Assembly: GCF_024347515.1 (NCBI RefSeq)
Contig: NZ_AP025492.1
Span: forward strand, 62,001-126,000
From: Vibrio gigantis
GTDB taxonomy: Bacteria; Pseudomonadota; Gammaproteobacteria; Enterobacterales; Vibrionaceae
DNA: 64,000 nucleotides
Reading direction: 5' to 3'
Shown here: positions 38,232 through 47,534 of the stretch, in pieces
Position numbering within the stretch: position 1 is the stretch's first letter
Layout of the letters: each line of letters opens with the position of its first letter
Program-made: the position numbers and the translations under genes
The notes under the pieces: generated by a model
What the model saw: only the letters and a program-made list of their open reading frames with translations
What the model was told of the DNA's origin: nothing
The model's database searches: none

Positions 38232-38262
38232 AAAGGGTTGGCCGTTGTGCCAGCCCTTTCGT
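38232..38262 (+). terminator. Terminator of hemB
   Basis: AAAGGGTTGGC (38232-38242), loop cgttgt, GCCAGCCCTTT (38249-38259), one G-T wobble, followed by a short T-rich stretch. Confidence 0.8.
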
Positions 38263-38280
38263 TTATAAAGGATAGATAAG

Positions 38281-38715
38281 ATGTCAGTTGTCGTACGTGA
38301 AGGTTCGTTAGAAGAGGTGGTCTCTGTTGTCGAGCAGATCTCTGAATTCGCTAAAAAAGAGAGTGTCGCTTCTCTTTCAGAGCGACTGACAGGGAAAAAG
38401 AGCCTTATCTTAGTGGCTGAAGAAGCTGGCGTGTTGCTCGGTTTTAAGATCGGCTACGAAATGGATAAACACACCTTTTACAGCTGGTTTGGTGGTGTAT
38501 CACCGCTCGCGAGGAACAAAGGCGTTGCACAGGCGCAATTAGATGCTCAGGAGCAGTGGGTACAACAACAGGGATACAAGTTGTTAAAGGTTAAGTCTCG
38601 TAACCAGTTCCCCGCAATGTTGCGACTGTTATTGAGGAACGGTTATCTAATCGAAAAATTAGAAGAAAAAGAACACATTAATGACCATAGAATTCATTTT
38701 TTGAAGCAAATTTGA
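38281..38715 (+). CDS. GNAT-family N-acetyltransferase
   Basis: 144 aa. The acetyl-CoA pocket pattern is SPLARNKGVAQAQLDAQEQW (a variant of R/Q-x-x-G-x-G/A), followed by the beta strand KLLKVKSRN and the C-terminal LLLRNGYLIEKLEEKE. Substrate unknown. Starts 78 bp after hemB, behind its terminator; a separate promoter is likely. Its stop lies about 27 bp before the first of the two Fur boxes of ryhB. Confidence 0.82.
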   Translation: MSVVVREGSLEEVVSVVEQISEFAKKESVASLSERLTGKKSLILVAEEAGVLLGFKIGYEMDKHTFYSWFGGVSPLARNKGVAQAQLDAQEQWVQQQGYKLLKVKSRNQFPAMLRLLLRNGYLIEKLEEKEHINDHRIHFLKQI

Positions 38716-38742
38716 GCACAACAGTTAAGGGAATATAAATTA

Positions 38743-38796
38743 AATGAGATTTATTATCATTTAAGTGTTGACTATTAAATGAGAATCATTATTATT
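38743..38796 (+). promoter_or_regulatory. ryhB promoter with two Fur boxes
   Basis: Fur box 1: AATGAGATTTATTATCATT (38743-38761). Fur box 2: AATGAGAATCATTATTATT (38778-38796). Both fit the 19-bp consensus well. Promoter: -35 TTGACT (38768-38773), 16-bp spacer, -10 TATTAT (38790-38795), which lies inside box 2. Iron-loaded Fur would occlude RNA polymerase. Confidence 0.85.
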
Positions 38797-38801
38797 AACT
38801 T

Positions 38802-39022
38802 CGTCTTAGGGAATGAGGAAATGTTCACAAGGATGTTAAGTACTCAAGTATCTACTTGGTTACCCAACAGAATTCTCGCGAACTTGTACTAAGTTCTTTT
38901 TGACACGACATTGCTCACATTGCTTCCAGTGTAATTTATAGCTTTTAGGTAAAGCTGTGGTATTCAATTTGAATGGCTTTACCAGTTTTTGCTAGGCGAC
39001 ATCTTCGGGTGTCGCTTTTTTT
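38802..39022 (+). ncRNA. ryhB: RyhB iron-sparing small RNA
   Basis: The core CGACATTGCTCACATTGCTT (38906-38925) and its flanks are those of enterobacterial RyhB. The transcript is estimated from the -10 box at 38790 to the terminator GCGACATC-ttcg-GGTGTCGC plus seven T (38996-39022), about 220 nt. That agrees with the long Vibrio form (over 200 nt) and not the 90-nt E. coli form. RyhB pairs through Hfq with mRNAs of iron-using proteins to repress them under iron limitation. The 5' end is inferred to within a few bases. Confidence 0.93.
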
Positions 39023-39092
39023 ATACCTAGCATTTCAACAAGATGCATATTTAGTAGCACGTATTTTTATGAATAAAACGCCATCAGCATTC

Positions 39093-39243
39093 TTTTCCAC
39101 AACGCAAGATCGAGAAAAGATCGTTGATCATCTGTTCGATCTGTAAAAATATTCTTTATTTTCATGTATTTATTTGTGTTTTTTGAGTTGTTCACCTTAG
39201 TTCTCAACAGGGTGGATAAATAATATAAACAGAGTTATCCACA
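39093..39243. other. DnaA-box and GATC cluster upstream of polA
   Basis: Perfect DnaA box TTATCCACA at 39235-39243 (plus), near-consensus TTATCCACC at 39219-39211 (minus) and TTTTCCACA at 39093-39101 (plus). Four GATC sites fall within 34 bp (39108, 39119, 39126, 39138). The stretch 39023-39394 is otherwise AT-rich and holds no gene; the polA promoter must lie in it. Confidence 0.55.
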
Positions 39244-39394
39244 GAACGCTTGCGTCTAAGAACAAAAAATAACAACAAATCGATTATAACGAACACAACC
39301 GAGTGAACGGATACAGATCGACAACGTGGAATCCAACTAACAGACGTGGCATTCTTAACAGATAATTTCTGTACTTACTGGATACACAAACATT

Positions 39395-42208
39395 ATGGCT
39401 CGTATTCCTGATAATCCATTGATTCTGATTGATGGCTCTTCTTACCTATATCGCGCGTTCCATGCTTACCCTGGCACAATGAGCAATGGTGATATCCCAA
39501 CCAACGCTGTTTACGGTGTAGTTAACATGCTGCGCAGCATGATGCGTCAATTTGCTTCTGACCGTATTGCGGTAATTTTTGATGCGAAAGGAAAGACGTT
39601 CCGTGATGACATGTACCCAGAGTACAAGGCAAACCGTCCACCTATGCCTGATGATCTTCGTTGCCAGATCGAGCCTTTGCACAATGTGATTCGTGCGATG
39701 GGTTTGCCACTTATCTCTATTCCCGGTGTTGAAGCGGATGATGTGATCGGTACGCTTGCTTCTCAAGCTTCTGCGATGGGTATGCCTGTGCTTATTAGTA
39801 CTGGCGATAAAGATATGGCGCAGCTTGTTGATGACAACGTTACTCTGATCAACACCATGACCAACGTGGTAATGGATCGTGAAGGCGTGATTGAGAAGTT
39901 TGGCATCCCGCCAGAGCTTATTATCGATTACCTTGCGCTGATGGGCGATAAAGTCGATAACATCCCAGGTGTTCCGGGTGTCGGTGATAAGACAGCGACG
40001 GCTTTGTTGCAAGGTATTGGTAGCATCGAAAAGCTGTATCAAAACCTTGATGATATTGCCGCTCTTGGCTTCCGTGGTTCAAAAACTATGGCTAAGAAGC
40101 TGATTGATAATAAAGACAACGCTGAGATGTCTTATGAGCTTGCAACAATCAAACTGGATGTTGAGCTTGAAGAGACGCCTGAGTCATTAGTAAAAGCGCA
40201 GCCAAATACGGATGAGCTGATTAAGCTATACGGTCAACTGGTCTTCAAATCTTGGCTAAACGAGCTACTTGAAGGCGGTAGTGGTGTGGTTGAAGCGGAT
40301 GAGAAATCTGCCGCAGCGGGAGCTGGGTCAGTACGCAGCAGCGCTTCTGCAACAACGTCGACTGTTGAGATGAATACGTCTGCCGTGACGATTGATCGCA
40401 GCAACTACGAAACCATCCTCGATGAAGCGTCATTCAATGTTTGGCTAGAAAAACTGAAAGCGTCTGAAGTGTTTGCTTTCGATACTGAGACAGACAGCCT
40501 AGATTACATGGTTGCGAATCTCGTAGGCCTGTCATTCGCAACTGAAGAAGGCGTTGCCGCTTACGTACCGGTTGCTCACGACTACCTAGATGCACCGCAA
40601 CAGCTGGATCGCGATTGGGTACTAGAACAGCTTAAGCCAATTCTTGAAGATGAATCACAAGCTAAAGTTGGTCAGAACCTGAAGTACGATATGAGCGTTT
40701 TAGCGCGCTACGGTATCGAGATGAAAGGCATCAAGCACGACACCATGCTAGCGTCTTACGTTTTCAATAGCGTTGGCGGTAAGCATGATATGGATAGCCT
40801 AGCGCTGCGCTTCCTACAGCACAGCTGCATCTCATTCGAGCAGATTGCAGGTAAAGGTAAGAAGCAGCTTACTTTCAACCAGATTGAGCTGGGTGAGGCG
40901 TCTCCATACGCTGCAGAAGATGCAGATGTGACACTACGTCTTCATAACCGTTTAATGGAAAACATCGAGCAAGATGAAAAGCTAAAAGCGATTTATGAAG
41001 AGATCGAAGTACCGCTGATTCCAGTGATGTCTCGCATTGAACGCACTGGCGTATTCATCGATGACATGTTGTTAGGCGCTCAATCGCAAGAGATTGCGGT
41101 TCGTTTGGATGAGCTAGAACAGAAAGCCTACGAGATTGCAGAGCAAGAGTTCAACATGAACTCGCCAAAACAGTTGCAAGCGATTCTGTTTGAGAAAATG
41201 GGTCTGCCTGTTATCAAGAAAACGCCATCAGGTGCACCTTCAACCAACGAAGAAGTGCTGCAAGAACTGGCGCTTGATTACCCATTACCTAAGTTGATCA
41301 TTGAGTATCGTGGCCTTGCGAAACTGAAGTCTACCTACACAGATAAGCTGCCGAAGATGATCAATGCTGAAACGGGCCGTGTTCATACGTCTTATCACCA
41401 AGCGGTGACAGCAACGGGTCGTTTGTCTTCGACGGATCCAAATCTACAGAACATCCCAATTCGTAATGAAGAAGGTCGTCGTATCCGCCAAGCATTCGTT
41501 GCACAACATGGTTGGAAGATTTTAGCGGTCGATTACTCTCAAATTGAATTGCGTATCATGGCGCACCTATCGGGTGATAAAGCGCTTCTGGAAGCATTCC
41601 AACAAGGCAAAGATATCCACGCGGCAACGGCTGCTGAGATCATTGGTGTTGATATTGAGCAAGTAACGACTGAGCAGCGTCGTCGAGCTAAAGCCGTTAA
41701 CTTCGGTCTTATCTACGGCATGAGTGCCTTTGGCTTGGCTAAGCAATTGGGTATTCCTCGTGGCGAAGCACAGCACTACATGGATACTTACTTCGAGCGT
41801 TACCCTGGAGTGATGCAGTATATGGAAGACACGCGTAGTGCGGCTTCAGAGCAAGGTTTCGTCGAAACCATTTATGGCCGTCGTCTGCACCTTCCTGAAA
41901 TTCAATCTCGTAATGGCATGCGTCGTAAGGCAGCTGAACGTGCGGCGATCAATGCACCAATGCAAGGTACAGCAGCAGACATTATCAAGAAAGCGATGCT
42001 ATTGGTTGATGAATGGATTCAAGCGGAAGGCGATGGCCGTGTGAAACTGCTTATGCAAGTACACGATGAATTGGTATTTGAAGTCGAAGAGTCAGCTTTA
42101 GCCGAAATTGAAAGTAAAGTACAAGAATTGATGGAATCAGCTGCAGAGCTAGAAGTGCCGCTTGTGGCGGAAGCTGGCCATGGTGACAACTGGGATCAAG
42201 CCCACTAA
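39395..42208 (+). CDS. polA: DNA polymerase I
   Basis: 937 aa (E. coli 928), replication gap-filling and repair polymerase. N-terminal 5' nuclease ([50 protein letters not shown]), an acidic Ala/Ser linker (~300-330), 3'-5' exonuclease with Exo [12 protein letters not shown] intact, and family A polymerase with [31 protein letters not shown] and [10 protein letters not shown]. All three activities appear intact. It is flanked by ryhB and spf. Confidence 0.97.
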   Translation: MARIPDNPLILIDGSSYLYRAFHAYPGTMSNGDIPTNAVYGVVNMLRSMMRQFASDRIAVIFDAKGKTFRDDMYPEYKANRPPMPDDLRCQIEPLHNVIRAMGLPLISIPGVEADDVIGTLASQASAMGMPVLISTGDKDMAQLVDDNVTLINTMTNVVMDREGVIEKFGIPPELIIDYLALMGDKVDNIPGVPGVGDKTATALLQGIGSIEKLYQNLDDIAALGFRGSKTMAKKLIDNKDNAEMSYELATIKLDVELEETPESLVKAQPNTDELIKLYGQLVFKSWLNELLEGGSGVVEADEKSAAAGAGSVRSSASATTSTVEMNTSAVTIDRSNYETILDEASFNVWLEKLKASEVFAFDTETDSLDYMVANLVGLSFATEEGVAAYVPVAHDYLDAPQQLDRDWVLEQLKPILEDESQAKVGQNLKYDMSVLARYGIEMKGIKHDTMLASYVFNSVGGKHDMDSLALRFLQHSCISFEQIAGKGKKQLTFNQIELGEASPYAAEDADVTLRLHNRLMENIEQDEKLKAIYEEIEVPLIPVMSRIERTGVFIDDMLLGAQSQEIAVRLDELEQKAYEIAEQEFNMNSPKQLQAILFEKMGLPVIKKTPSGAPSTNEEVLQELALDYPLPKLIIEYRGLAKLKSTYTDKLPKMINAETGRVHTSYHQAVTATGRLSSTDPNLQNIPIRNEEGRRIRQAFVAQHGWKILAVDYSQIELRIMAHLSGDKALLEAFQQGKDIHAATAAEIIGVDIEQVTTEQRRRAKAVNFGLIYGMSAFGLAKQLGIPRGEAQHYMDTYFERYPGVMQYMEDTRSAASEQGFVETIYGRRLHLPEIQSRNGMRRKAAERAAINAPMQGTAADIIKKAMLLVDEWIQAEGDGRVKLLMQVHDELVFEVEESALAEIESKVQELMESAAELEVPLVAEAGHGDNWDQAH

Positions 42209-42241
42209 TCAGTTTTTGACCTTATTAAGTAAATTAGTATG

Positions 42242-42270
42242 AGCCAGTGCACAAACACTGGCTTTTTTTT
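42242..42270 (+). terminator. Terminator of polA
   Basis: AGCCAGTG (42242-42249), loop cacaaa, CACTGGCT (42256-42263), then T tract to 42270. Confidence 0.93.
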
Positions 42271-42383
42271 GTCTCAAATAAAGTTGAGTCATGAAAAGGT
42301 TTTAGGTGTTTAAATAAAACATTCATGAAAAAAAACTACAAAAATTGTTTTCATTTCTGAGCAATTGTTGTACATTAAATCTC

Positions 42384-42489
42384 GTAGGGTACAGAGGTAA
42401 GATGTTCTATCTTTCAGACCTTTTGTTTCACGTTATTGGATTAGGCTGATTCAGCCGCCCCAGTCAGTATTTGACTGGGGCGTTTTTTC
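42384..42489 (+). ncRNA. spf: Spot 42 small RNA
   Basis: The first ~45 nt (GTAGGGTACAGAGGTAAGAT onward) are the same as E. coli Spot 42, and the end is the expected GCCCCAGTCA/TGACTGGGGC terminator with six T. About 106 nt. A -10 box TACATT (42371-42376) precedes. It lies downstream of polA as in enterobacteria. Known role: Hfq-dependent repression of secondary carbon metabolism, itself repressed by cAMP-CRP. Confidence 0.96.
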
Positions 42490-42716
42490 TTGTGCGAAAG
42501 AAAAATATTTCCAACCTACCATTTCCCCGTAGAACTCCTCATTTTTTAGTACCTTTTATTTCACTTTCTCAAGCACAGTGATAACCCCCTGATTTACTTT
42601 AGAACTGGAGTTTGATCAGCTTTTGGTAATTTAAATCCGTTTATAAGTTGATTGTTTTATCACTTGAAATAACTTTTATTTTACAAGTGATCGATAAAGG
42701 ATTGATGGCTTACACC
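42490..42716. other. Intergenic region after Spot 42
   Basis: No ORF or RNA gene seen. ATCACTTG / CAAGTGAT (about 42659 and 42684) forms an 8-bp stem with a long loop beyond the end of the minus-strand gene, but no T run follows, so it is not called a terminator. Confidence 0.4.
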
Positions 42717-43316
42717 TTATTTATCAGTGTATTGAGTCGGTGAATGCTCAATGTAGTCCATGATTTTTTGTTGTTTCTCGGTGCTGTATTTCAGTGCTTC
42801 GGCGGTGATCTGGATGGATTGCGCCATCGAAGAGATATTGTTGGTCGCTTTAACCAAGGTTTGTTGCATGGGTTTGAGGATTAGCAGGTAAATAGCGGTT
42901 AGGGCGATAATAATTACACCTACAACGGCAACCAACGCGATGATGACTTTGGTTTGGATATCATCGAGCAGCGTTTGGCTTGTCTGCTTAAAGGCGACGC
43001 GTGATTGGTCTAAGGCTTGTGGTAGTTGATTGAGCGAGGTCTTGGTTGTGTCTGCGAGCTTGTTGATGCTTTCAACCGTTTGATTAAGAGCCAGCTGTTG
43101 GTCGTCGCTGAGGTTAGGATTATTGACGATGGCTTGCAACGATTGTGATATCACCTCGAGTGACTCGTTTGCTTCCTGAGCGTACTTTTCCATGCCATCT
43201 AGGTCTAAGGTCATATCGACATTGATCAGTGGGGCTTGTTCTTGTTCTGCTTCAGAAGCAAATCCTGTCAGTGAGACCAACATAAGTGCAATGATGGCCA
43301 ATGGTGTTTTCCACAT
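42717..43316 (-). CDS. Membrane-anchored coiled-coil protein of unknown function
   Basis: 199 aa. Signal peptide (~1-20, ending FAS-EA), a periplasmic helical region (~40-120) rich in heptad-like Leu/Val/Ile, one membrane helix (~124-150: IIALVAVVGVIIIALTAIYLLIL), then ~45 cytoplasmic residues with NNISSMAQSIQITAEALKYS. The layout resembles the sensor and membrane part of a chemoreceptor without the signalling domain. I do not recognise the family. Monocistronic, with AAGGAA before the ATG. Confidence 0.7.
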   Translation of the reverse strand: MWKTPLAIIALMLVSLTGFASEAEQEQAPLINVDMTLDLDGMEKYAQEANESLEVISQSLQAIVNNPNLSDDQQLALNQTVESINKLADTTKTSLNQLPQALDQSRVAFKQTSQTLLDDIQTKVIIALVAVVGVIIIALTAIYLLILKPMQQTLVKATNNISSMAQSIQITAEALKYSTEKQQKIMDYIEHSPTQYTDK

Positions 43317-43444
43317 GAGTATTCCTTTCTCATTGTTCTGATTATTTAGATGTGTTTTTTAGTATGGTTCACTTCTATTGCTTGTAACGGGTTTATCTTG
43401 CCTTTTATTCTCAGTTCTTGAGTTTAACCCGCTAATTTATGGGC

Positions 43445-43478
43445 AAAAAAATACCCCACCTATATTTAGGCAGGGTAT
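43445..43478 (-). terminator. Terminator of engB
   Basis: On the minus strand ATACCCTGCCT-aaatat-AGGTGGGGTAT with two G-T wobbles, followed by seven T. Confidence 0.85.
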
Positions 43479-43529
43479 TGATAAGGTGCGAACACTTGAT
43501 CGTGGCGAGCTAGTCCTTCTATATAGAGA

Positions 43530-44189
43530 TTACTCTGAATCGTTGTGTTCTTCGTCTGCTAACTCATCGATCAGTTGGTCTGCAAGCGCTGGTGCGAACC
43601 ACTCATCCATCTTGGCACGCAGCTGGTCTACGCCGATGCCTTTCATTGAAGAAAAGACATCAACCGCCACATCTCCACCGAAAGATTTCGCATCGTTACG
43701 AATTTTCAGTAGCTGTGCTTTACGCGCGCCACTTTTCAGTTTGTCTGCTTTTGTTAACAAAACTTGCACTGGGATGCGGCTATCGATAGCCCAGTAGATC
43801 ATTTGTTGGTCAAGGTCTTTCATTGGGTGACGGATATCCATCAATACTACTAAACCTTTCAGGCTTTCACGTCGTTGTAGGTATTCACCTAGCGACTTCT
43901 GCCATTTTTTCTTCATCTCAAGTGGTACTTGAGCAAAGCCATATCCAGGTAAATCGACGATATGACAGCCATCCGTTACCTTAAATAGGTTGATTAGCTG
44001 AGTTCGACCGGGTGTTTTACTGGTTTTCGCCAAACTTTTTTGGTTTGTAACGCGATTTAGCGCGCTAGATTTACCAGCATTGGAGCGTCCTGCAAACGCA
44101 ATTTCGATCCCTTCGTCTTCTGGTAAATGACGAATATCAGGTGCACTGGTAATGAAATGCGTGTTTTGATAATGAATTTTTACGCTCAC
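43530..44189 (-). CDS. engB: Ribosome-biogenesis GTPase EngB (YihA)
   Basis: Essential P-loop GTPase of 50S subunit assembly. 219 aa from a GTG at 44189 with GGAG six bases upstream; the peptide then starts [20 protein letters not shown], as in E. coli (210 aa). In-frame ATGs further upstream (44201, 44339) would enter the promoter region of the divergent cytochrome gene and are rejected. Motifs: G1 [10 protein letters not shown]2/G3 region with KTPGRTQ and DLPGYG, G4 TKAD. Acidic C-terminus. Confidence 0.94.
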   Translation of the reverse strand: MSVKIHYQNTHFITSAPDIRHLPEDEGIEIAFAGRSNAGKSSALNRVTNQKSLAKTSKTPGRTQLINLFKVTDGCHIVDLPGYGFAQVPLEMKKKWQKSLGEYLQRRESLKGLVVLMDIRHPMKDLDQQMIYWAIDSRIPVQVLLTKADKLKSGARKAQLLKIRNDAKSFGGDVAVDVFSSMKGIGVDQLRAKMDEWFAPALADQLIDELADEEHNDSE

Positions 44190-44337
44190 TGTTAACTCCA
44201 TCTCGACTTTGTGTAGTCGATTGATTACTTTTTTGTGAATTTGTGTAAAATAACCGTGCTCGGCATAAGGTCGCCTATTGTACCATGAGTGGCAACATAG
44301 AGTGGTACTGGAAGCTTGATAATTATAATGGAATGTC

Positions 44338-44955
44338 ATGAAGAAATTAGCGCTAATTTTGAGTCTTTTAGCCAGCTGCTCAGTATGGGCTCAAGGTAGT
44401 ATTGAAGCTGGTAAAGCCAAATCACAAACATGTGTTGCCTGCCACGGTGCTGACGGCAACAGTCTGATCACTCAGTACCCTAAACTGGCTGGTCAACATG
44501 AGAAGTATCTAGAGAAGCAGTTAAAAGAGCTTAAGCTAGGTATGACAAGTGGTGGTAAGCAAGGTCGTTATGAACCTGTAATGGGTGCAATGGCGATGCC
44601 ATTATCTGAAGAAGATATGGCTGACCTAGCGGCATACTACGCATCGCTACCTATCTCTAGTAACTCTACTCCTGAGAATGTAGTAGATGAAGGCAAGGTC
44701 CTTTACACTGCGGGTAACGCAGAACGCGGCGTAACGGCGTGTATTGCTTGTCACGGTCCACGTGGTAATGGTACTGAACTTTCTGGTTTCCCTAAAATTT
44801 CAGGTCAGCACGCAGATTACATCAAGGCTCAACTTGAAAAATTCCGCGATGGTAACCGTAATAACGACATGAATGCGATGATGCGTGATGTAGCTAAAAA
44901 GTTAACAGACGCAGAAATTGATACCTTATCGAAGTACGTTGGTGGTCTACACTAA
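44338..44955 (+). CDS. Cytochrome c4, dihaem
   Basis: 205 aa with a signal peptide (ending VWA-QG) and two haem c sites, CVACH (~32-36) and CIACH (~136-140), each followed by GADGN or GPRGN and a later Met ligand segment ([18 protein letters not shown]). Periplasmic electron carrier feeding terminal oxidases such as cbb3. Divergent from engB, a pairing conserved in vibrios. Terminator at 45018. Confidence 0.93.
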   Translation: MKKLALILSLLASCSVWAQGSIEAGKAKSQTCVACHGADGNSLITQYPKLAGQHEKYLEKQLKELKLGMTSGGKQGRYEPVMGAMAMPLSEEDMADLAAYYASLPISSNSTPENVVDEGKVLYTAGNAERGVTACIACHGPRGNGTELSGFPKISGQHADYIKAQLEKFRDGNRNNDMNAMMRDVAKKLTDAEIDTLSKYVGGLH

Positions 44956-45017
44956 TTTGTCGGTTTCTCGCTCTTAGCCAGAGTGAAGAAATGTACGTTC
45001 GAGCGAGATTGAAGAAG

Positions 45018-45051
45018 ACGCCCCGATCAGTAATGGTCGGGGCGTTTTCTT
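45018..45051 (+). terminator. Terminator of the cytochrome c4 gene
   Basis: ACGCCCCGA (45018-45026), 10-nt loop, TCGGGGCGT (45037-45045), then TTTCTTTT. Confidence 0.9.
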
Positions 45052-45173
45052 TTGTATTGGTTTTATTAATGCATTTTGCGCTTATGTCTGATTTATCAAT
45101 GTGTGATCGATTTGTGTACAAAAGTGTGAAGTCGCACTCTTGTAGTCTTTTTGTAACCGGGTAAAGTAACGGC

Positions 45174-45428
45174 CATCAGCTAGGAGCTGACTTAGATACG
45201 GATGATCATCTAGTCTAACGGTATAGACAGAAACGGATCAGGCTAGGACAGCCCAGCAACAAGGTGTTAGAAAAGGATAGCCAAAACTCATCAGGACGAT
45301 GAACAACAAACAAATTTGGCATGGAAAGCACCAATAACAAATGGAGATTTGTGTACCAAGTTGAGTATGCAAATTTTGGCCGATATAGGCAGATTTAGAG
45401 AGCGATAGGTTTTCCTATCGCTTTTTTT
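45174..45428 (+). ncRNA. Candidate CsrA-binding (CsrB/RsmY-type) small RNA
   Basis: An intergenic unit of ~255 nt with its own promoter-like boxes (TTGTAG 45140-45145, 16 bp, TAAAGT 45162-45167) and a strong terminator (GCGATAGG-tttt-CCTATCGC plus seven T, 45402-45428). Its first ~180 nt contain eight GGA trinucleotides, most in hairpin loops: CAGC-taGGA-GCTG (45177-45189), GAT-acGGAtg-ATC (45195-45207), GGCT-aGGAc-AGCC (45241-45253), TCATC-aGGAc-GATGA (45288-45302), ACAAAT-GGAg-ATTTGT (45337-45352), plus one in a TTGG/CCAA stem (45316-45334). GGA in a loop is the CsrA recognition element. No ORF with a ribosome site lies here. I found no VarA/GacA upstream site (TGTAAG-N6-CTTACA). Family assignment is inference. 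Confidence 0.6.
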
Positions 45429-45513
45429 ATTGATTTGATGAAAAAACACCCAATACCACTCCACTATAAACTCAGTTTCTGGTATGTTTCGCATCCCTGT
45501 TTAAGGATGTGCT

Positions 45514-46152
45514 ATGTATACTTGTCCCTTATGCCATCACCAAGGCGTGAATCACTATTTTGAAGACAAACGCAGAGCCTATCTGCAGTGTCAGCAATGT
45601 GAACTGGTATTTGTTAAACCTGAACAAAGGTTAGAAGCAAAAGAAGAAAAAGCACACTATGATCTCCATGAGAACGATCCTAGTGATGCAGGCTATCGCC
45701 GCTTTTTATCTCGCATCGCGGATCCGCTAACAGACAAAATTTCATCTAACTCACAAGGGTTGGATTTTGGTTGTGGCCCAGGCCCTACGCTATCTATTAT
45801 GTTAGAAGAAGCCGGACACACCATGGAGTTGTACGATATCTATTACCACCCAGAAACATCTGTGTTGGAAAAAACGTATGACTTTATGACTGCCACGGAG
45901 GTGATAGAGCACCTTTATCACCCAGACAAAGTGTGGCAGCAATGGTTGAATTTAGTTAAACCCAAGGGCTGGATTGGTCTTATGACTAAACTAGTAATAG
46001 ACGTAGATGCGTTTGCTGGTTGGCACTATAAGAATGACCCGACACATGTCGTCTTCTTTAGTCGTCAAACATTCCAGTTTTTGGCAGAGCGGGATAAGCT
46101 CGAACTAGAATTTTTTGGAAATGATGTAATTTTACTGAGGAAAGTGCAGTAA
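45514..46152 (+). CDS. Class I SAM-dependent methyltransferase with N-terminal zinc ribbon
   Basis: 212 aa. The N-terminus has two zinc-knuckle pairs (CPLC at 4-7 and CQQC at 26-29), followed by a methyltransferase domain with SAM motif I LDFGCGPGPTLSIML and the later ATEVIEHLYHP segment. Related to methyltransferase type-11/type-12 proteins of unknown substrate. It shares one base with yihI (TAATG), so the two are coupled. Confidence 0.85.
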   Translation: MYTCPLCHHQGVNHYFEDKRRAYLQCQQCELVFVKPEQRLEAKEEKAHYDLHENDPSDAGYRRFLSRIADPLTDKISSNSQGLDFGCGPGPTLSIMLEEAGHTMELYDIYYHPETSVLEKTYDFMTATEVIEHLYHPDKVWQQWLNLVKPKGWIGLMTKLVIDVDAFAGWHYKNDPTHVVFFSRQTFQFLAERDKLELEFFGNDVILLRKVQ

Positions 46153-46709
46153 TGGGTCGTAGTAAGAAATCAAGAAAACCGGGAGCACTTGGCGCTCCGG
46201 AGCCTATGGTTACTCGTAACCGTAGTGAATCTGATGTTGAAGGTCGTGAACGTAAGCGTGTTAAAAAACGTAAAGGCCTTAAGTCTGGCAGCCGCCATTC
46301 AGATGGTAGTGAAGCAAAACAGCGTAAAGCTGCACAAGCTCGCGACCCACGTTTAGGTAGCAAGAAAAAAATCCCACTGATTATTGAACCAGTGAAGAAG
46401 CCGACGAAACAAGAGCGCAAGCTATCTAACGAACAAGAGTTAGAGATGCTTGAGAATGATGCTCAACTGAACACGTTACTAGATCGTATCGAGAATGGTG
46501 AAAACCTAGGTGCTGGTCTACAGAAGTTTGTTGATGAGAAACTAGATCGTATCGAACACCTAATGGGCCGCTTAGGTCTACTAGAGCCAGAAGACGATGA
46601 AGAAGAGATCTTCGAAGAAGCACCTGTTGCATCTAAGAAGAAAGCGAGCTCTGACGAAGACTTGTTATCTCAATTCGAAGATTTCGACTTAGACAACTTT
46701 AAAGGTTAA
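46152..46709 (+). CDS. yihI: YihI, activator of the GTPase Der
   Basis: 185 aa, highly charged. Basic Lys/Arg-rich N-terminal half (MGRSKKSRKPGALGAPEPMV and following), then acidic ELEMLENDAQLNTLLDRIENGE and a C-terminal acidic tail, the known YihI layout. It stimulates Der GTPase and tunes 50S assembly. In an operon between the methyltransferase and the DUF2489 gene. Confidence 0.92.
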   Translation: MGRSKKSRKPGALGAPEPMVTRNRSESDVEGRERKRVKKRKGLKSGSRHSDGSEAKQRKAAQARDPRLGSKKKIPLIIEPVKKPTKQERKLSNEQELEMLENDAQLNTLLDRIENGENLGAGLQKFVDEKLDRIEHLMGRLGLLEPEDDEEEIFEEAPVASKKKASSDEDLLSQFEDFDLDNFKG

Positions 46710-46715
46710 TAGCCA

Positions 46716-47204
46716 ATGAACGTAACCTTATTAGCAATTGCTGGTGGAATTATCATTCTCGGCTTGGGCTCTTACGCAGGTTACCTTCTACTTCAAGTGA
46801 AGAAGCAGACGGAGTTGCAAAAGCAGCATCGAGCACTAGCCATTGAAAAACGTAACGCGACGATTTACGAAAACGTAAATACTTTGTGCTTAGCGGGCAT
46901 TCAAGGGCAATGTGACTTACCTGAGATCAGTATCCGAGTGTGTATCATTATGGATAATGTTCAGGGAGATGAGCGTGTCGATTTTGATTCTGAGTATCCT
47001 GCTCTTTCTGAGCTGTACCATATCGTCAAAGATATGGCTCGCGGAGATGAAAGGCAGGAACTGACGAAGAAAGAACGCATGCAGCAGAATCTCACACGCC
47101 ATAAGGCAGAGACTCGCTTGAATGATGCGGTCATTGAAGATCTGAAAAGGTTGCAAGAGAAGGTTAAGCCTCTCAACAACCAAATTAACATTCAGATGAT
47201 TTAG
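46716..47204 (+). CDS. DUF2489 protein
   Basis: 162 aa. One N-terminal membrane helix (~3-27), then a cytoplasmic helical domain with CLAGIQGQCDLPEISIRVCIIMD and a charged C-terminus. It follows yihI by 6 bp, a pairing typical of vibrios. Function unknown; the shared operon suggests a link to ribosome assembly or nothing more than co-expression. Confidence 0.82.
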   Translation: MNVTLLAIAGGIIILGLGSYAGYLLLQVKKQTELQKQHRALAIEKRNATIYENVNTLCLAGIQGQCDLPEISIRVCIIMDNVQGDERVDFDSEYPALSELYHIVKDMARGDERQELTKKERMQQNLTRHKAETRLNDAVIEDLKRLQEKVKPLNNQINIQMI

Positions 47205-47534
47205 TCGCTAAGACTATTTTAAATAGAGGCTTGCTTAATACATGGTGTTTTTGAGATGCGTTTTTTTTGAGACATATAGTTTTAATTCGCATTGTTCTTA
47301 ATACACCTTATCTTTATGGATAGTGTTAAATGAGCCTTCTTACCTTTTGCACCTTTTTATTTCGGTGCATTGTTAGTGATCAAGCTAGCAGTTCTGAGTT
47401 TTTGTCTGAAAAATTGATTTTGTCTTAGAACGACCTTACAGGTCGTGTGGCAAAATAACCCGTCTATATTTTAATGTATGTAAAATGATTTGAGAGACCT
47501 TAGGTTCTCGCGGATCTAAATTGGAAGTACCGCT
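47205..47534. other. 330-bp hemN upstream region
   Basis: Two stems are visible: TGCACC/GGTGCA (47349-47370) and ACGACCT-tac-AGGTCGT (47430-47446). Neither is followed by a T run. A TTGAT half-site at about 47414 is too little to claim FNR control, although hemN is often oxygen-regulated. No ORF or RNA gene was recognised. Confidence 0.45.

Noticed and set aside
39023..39394. crtS, the chromosome II replication trigger site
   Set aside because: In V. cholerae crtS lies elsewhere (near VC0764/VC0765 as I recall), and no RctB-type motif was recognised here.
44190..44339. N-terminal extension of EngB of about 50 residues
   Set aside because: Not present in homologues, covers the divergent promoter region, and the GTG at 44189 has an ideal ribosome site.
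45121..45173. VarA/GacA activator site for the candidate CsrA-binding RNA
   Set aside because: No TGTAAG-N6-CTTACA-like palindrome could be found, so regulation by VarS/VarA is not claimed.
45291..45494. A 67-codon minus-strand frame across the candidate RNA
   Set aside because: It runs through the RNA's terminator, has no convincing ribosome site and no recognisable protein features.
47410..47430. FNR site upstream of hemN
   Set aside because: Only one TTGAT half is present; the second half does not match ATCAA.
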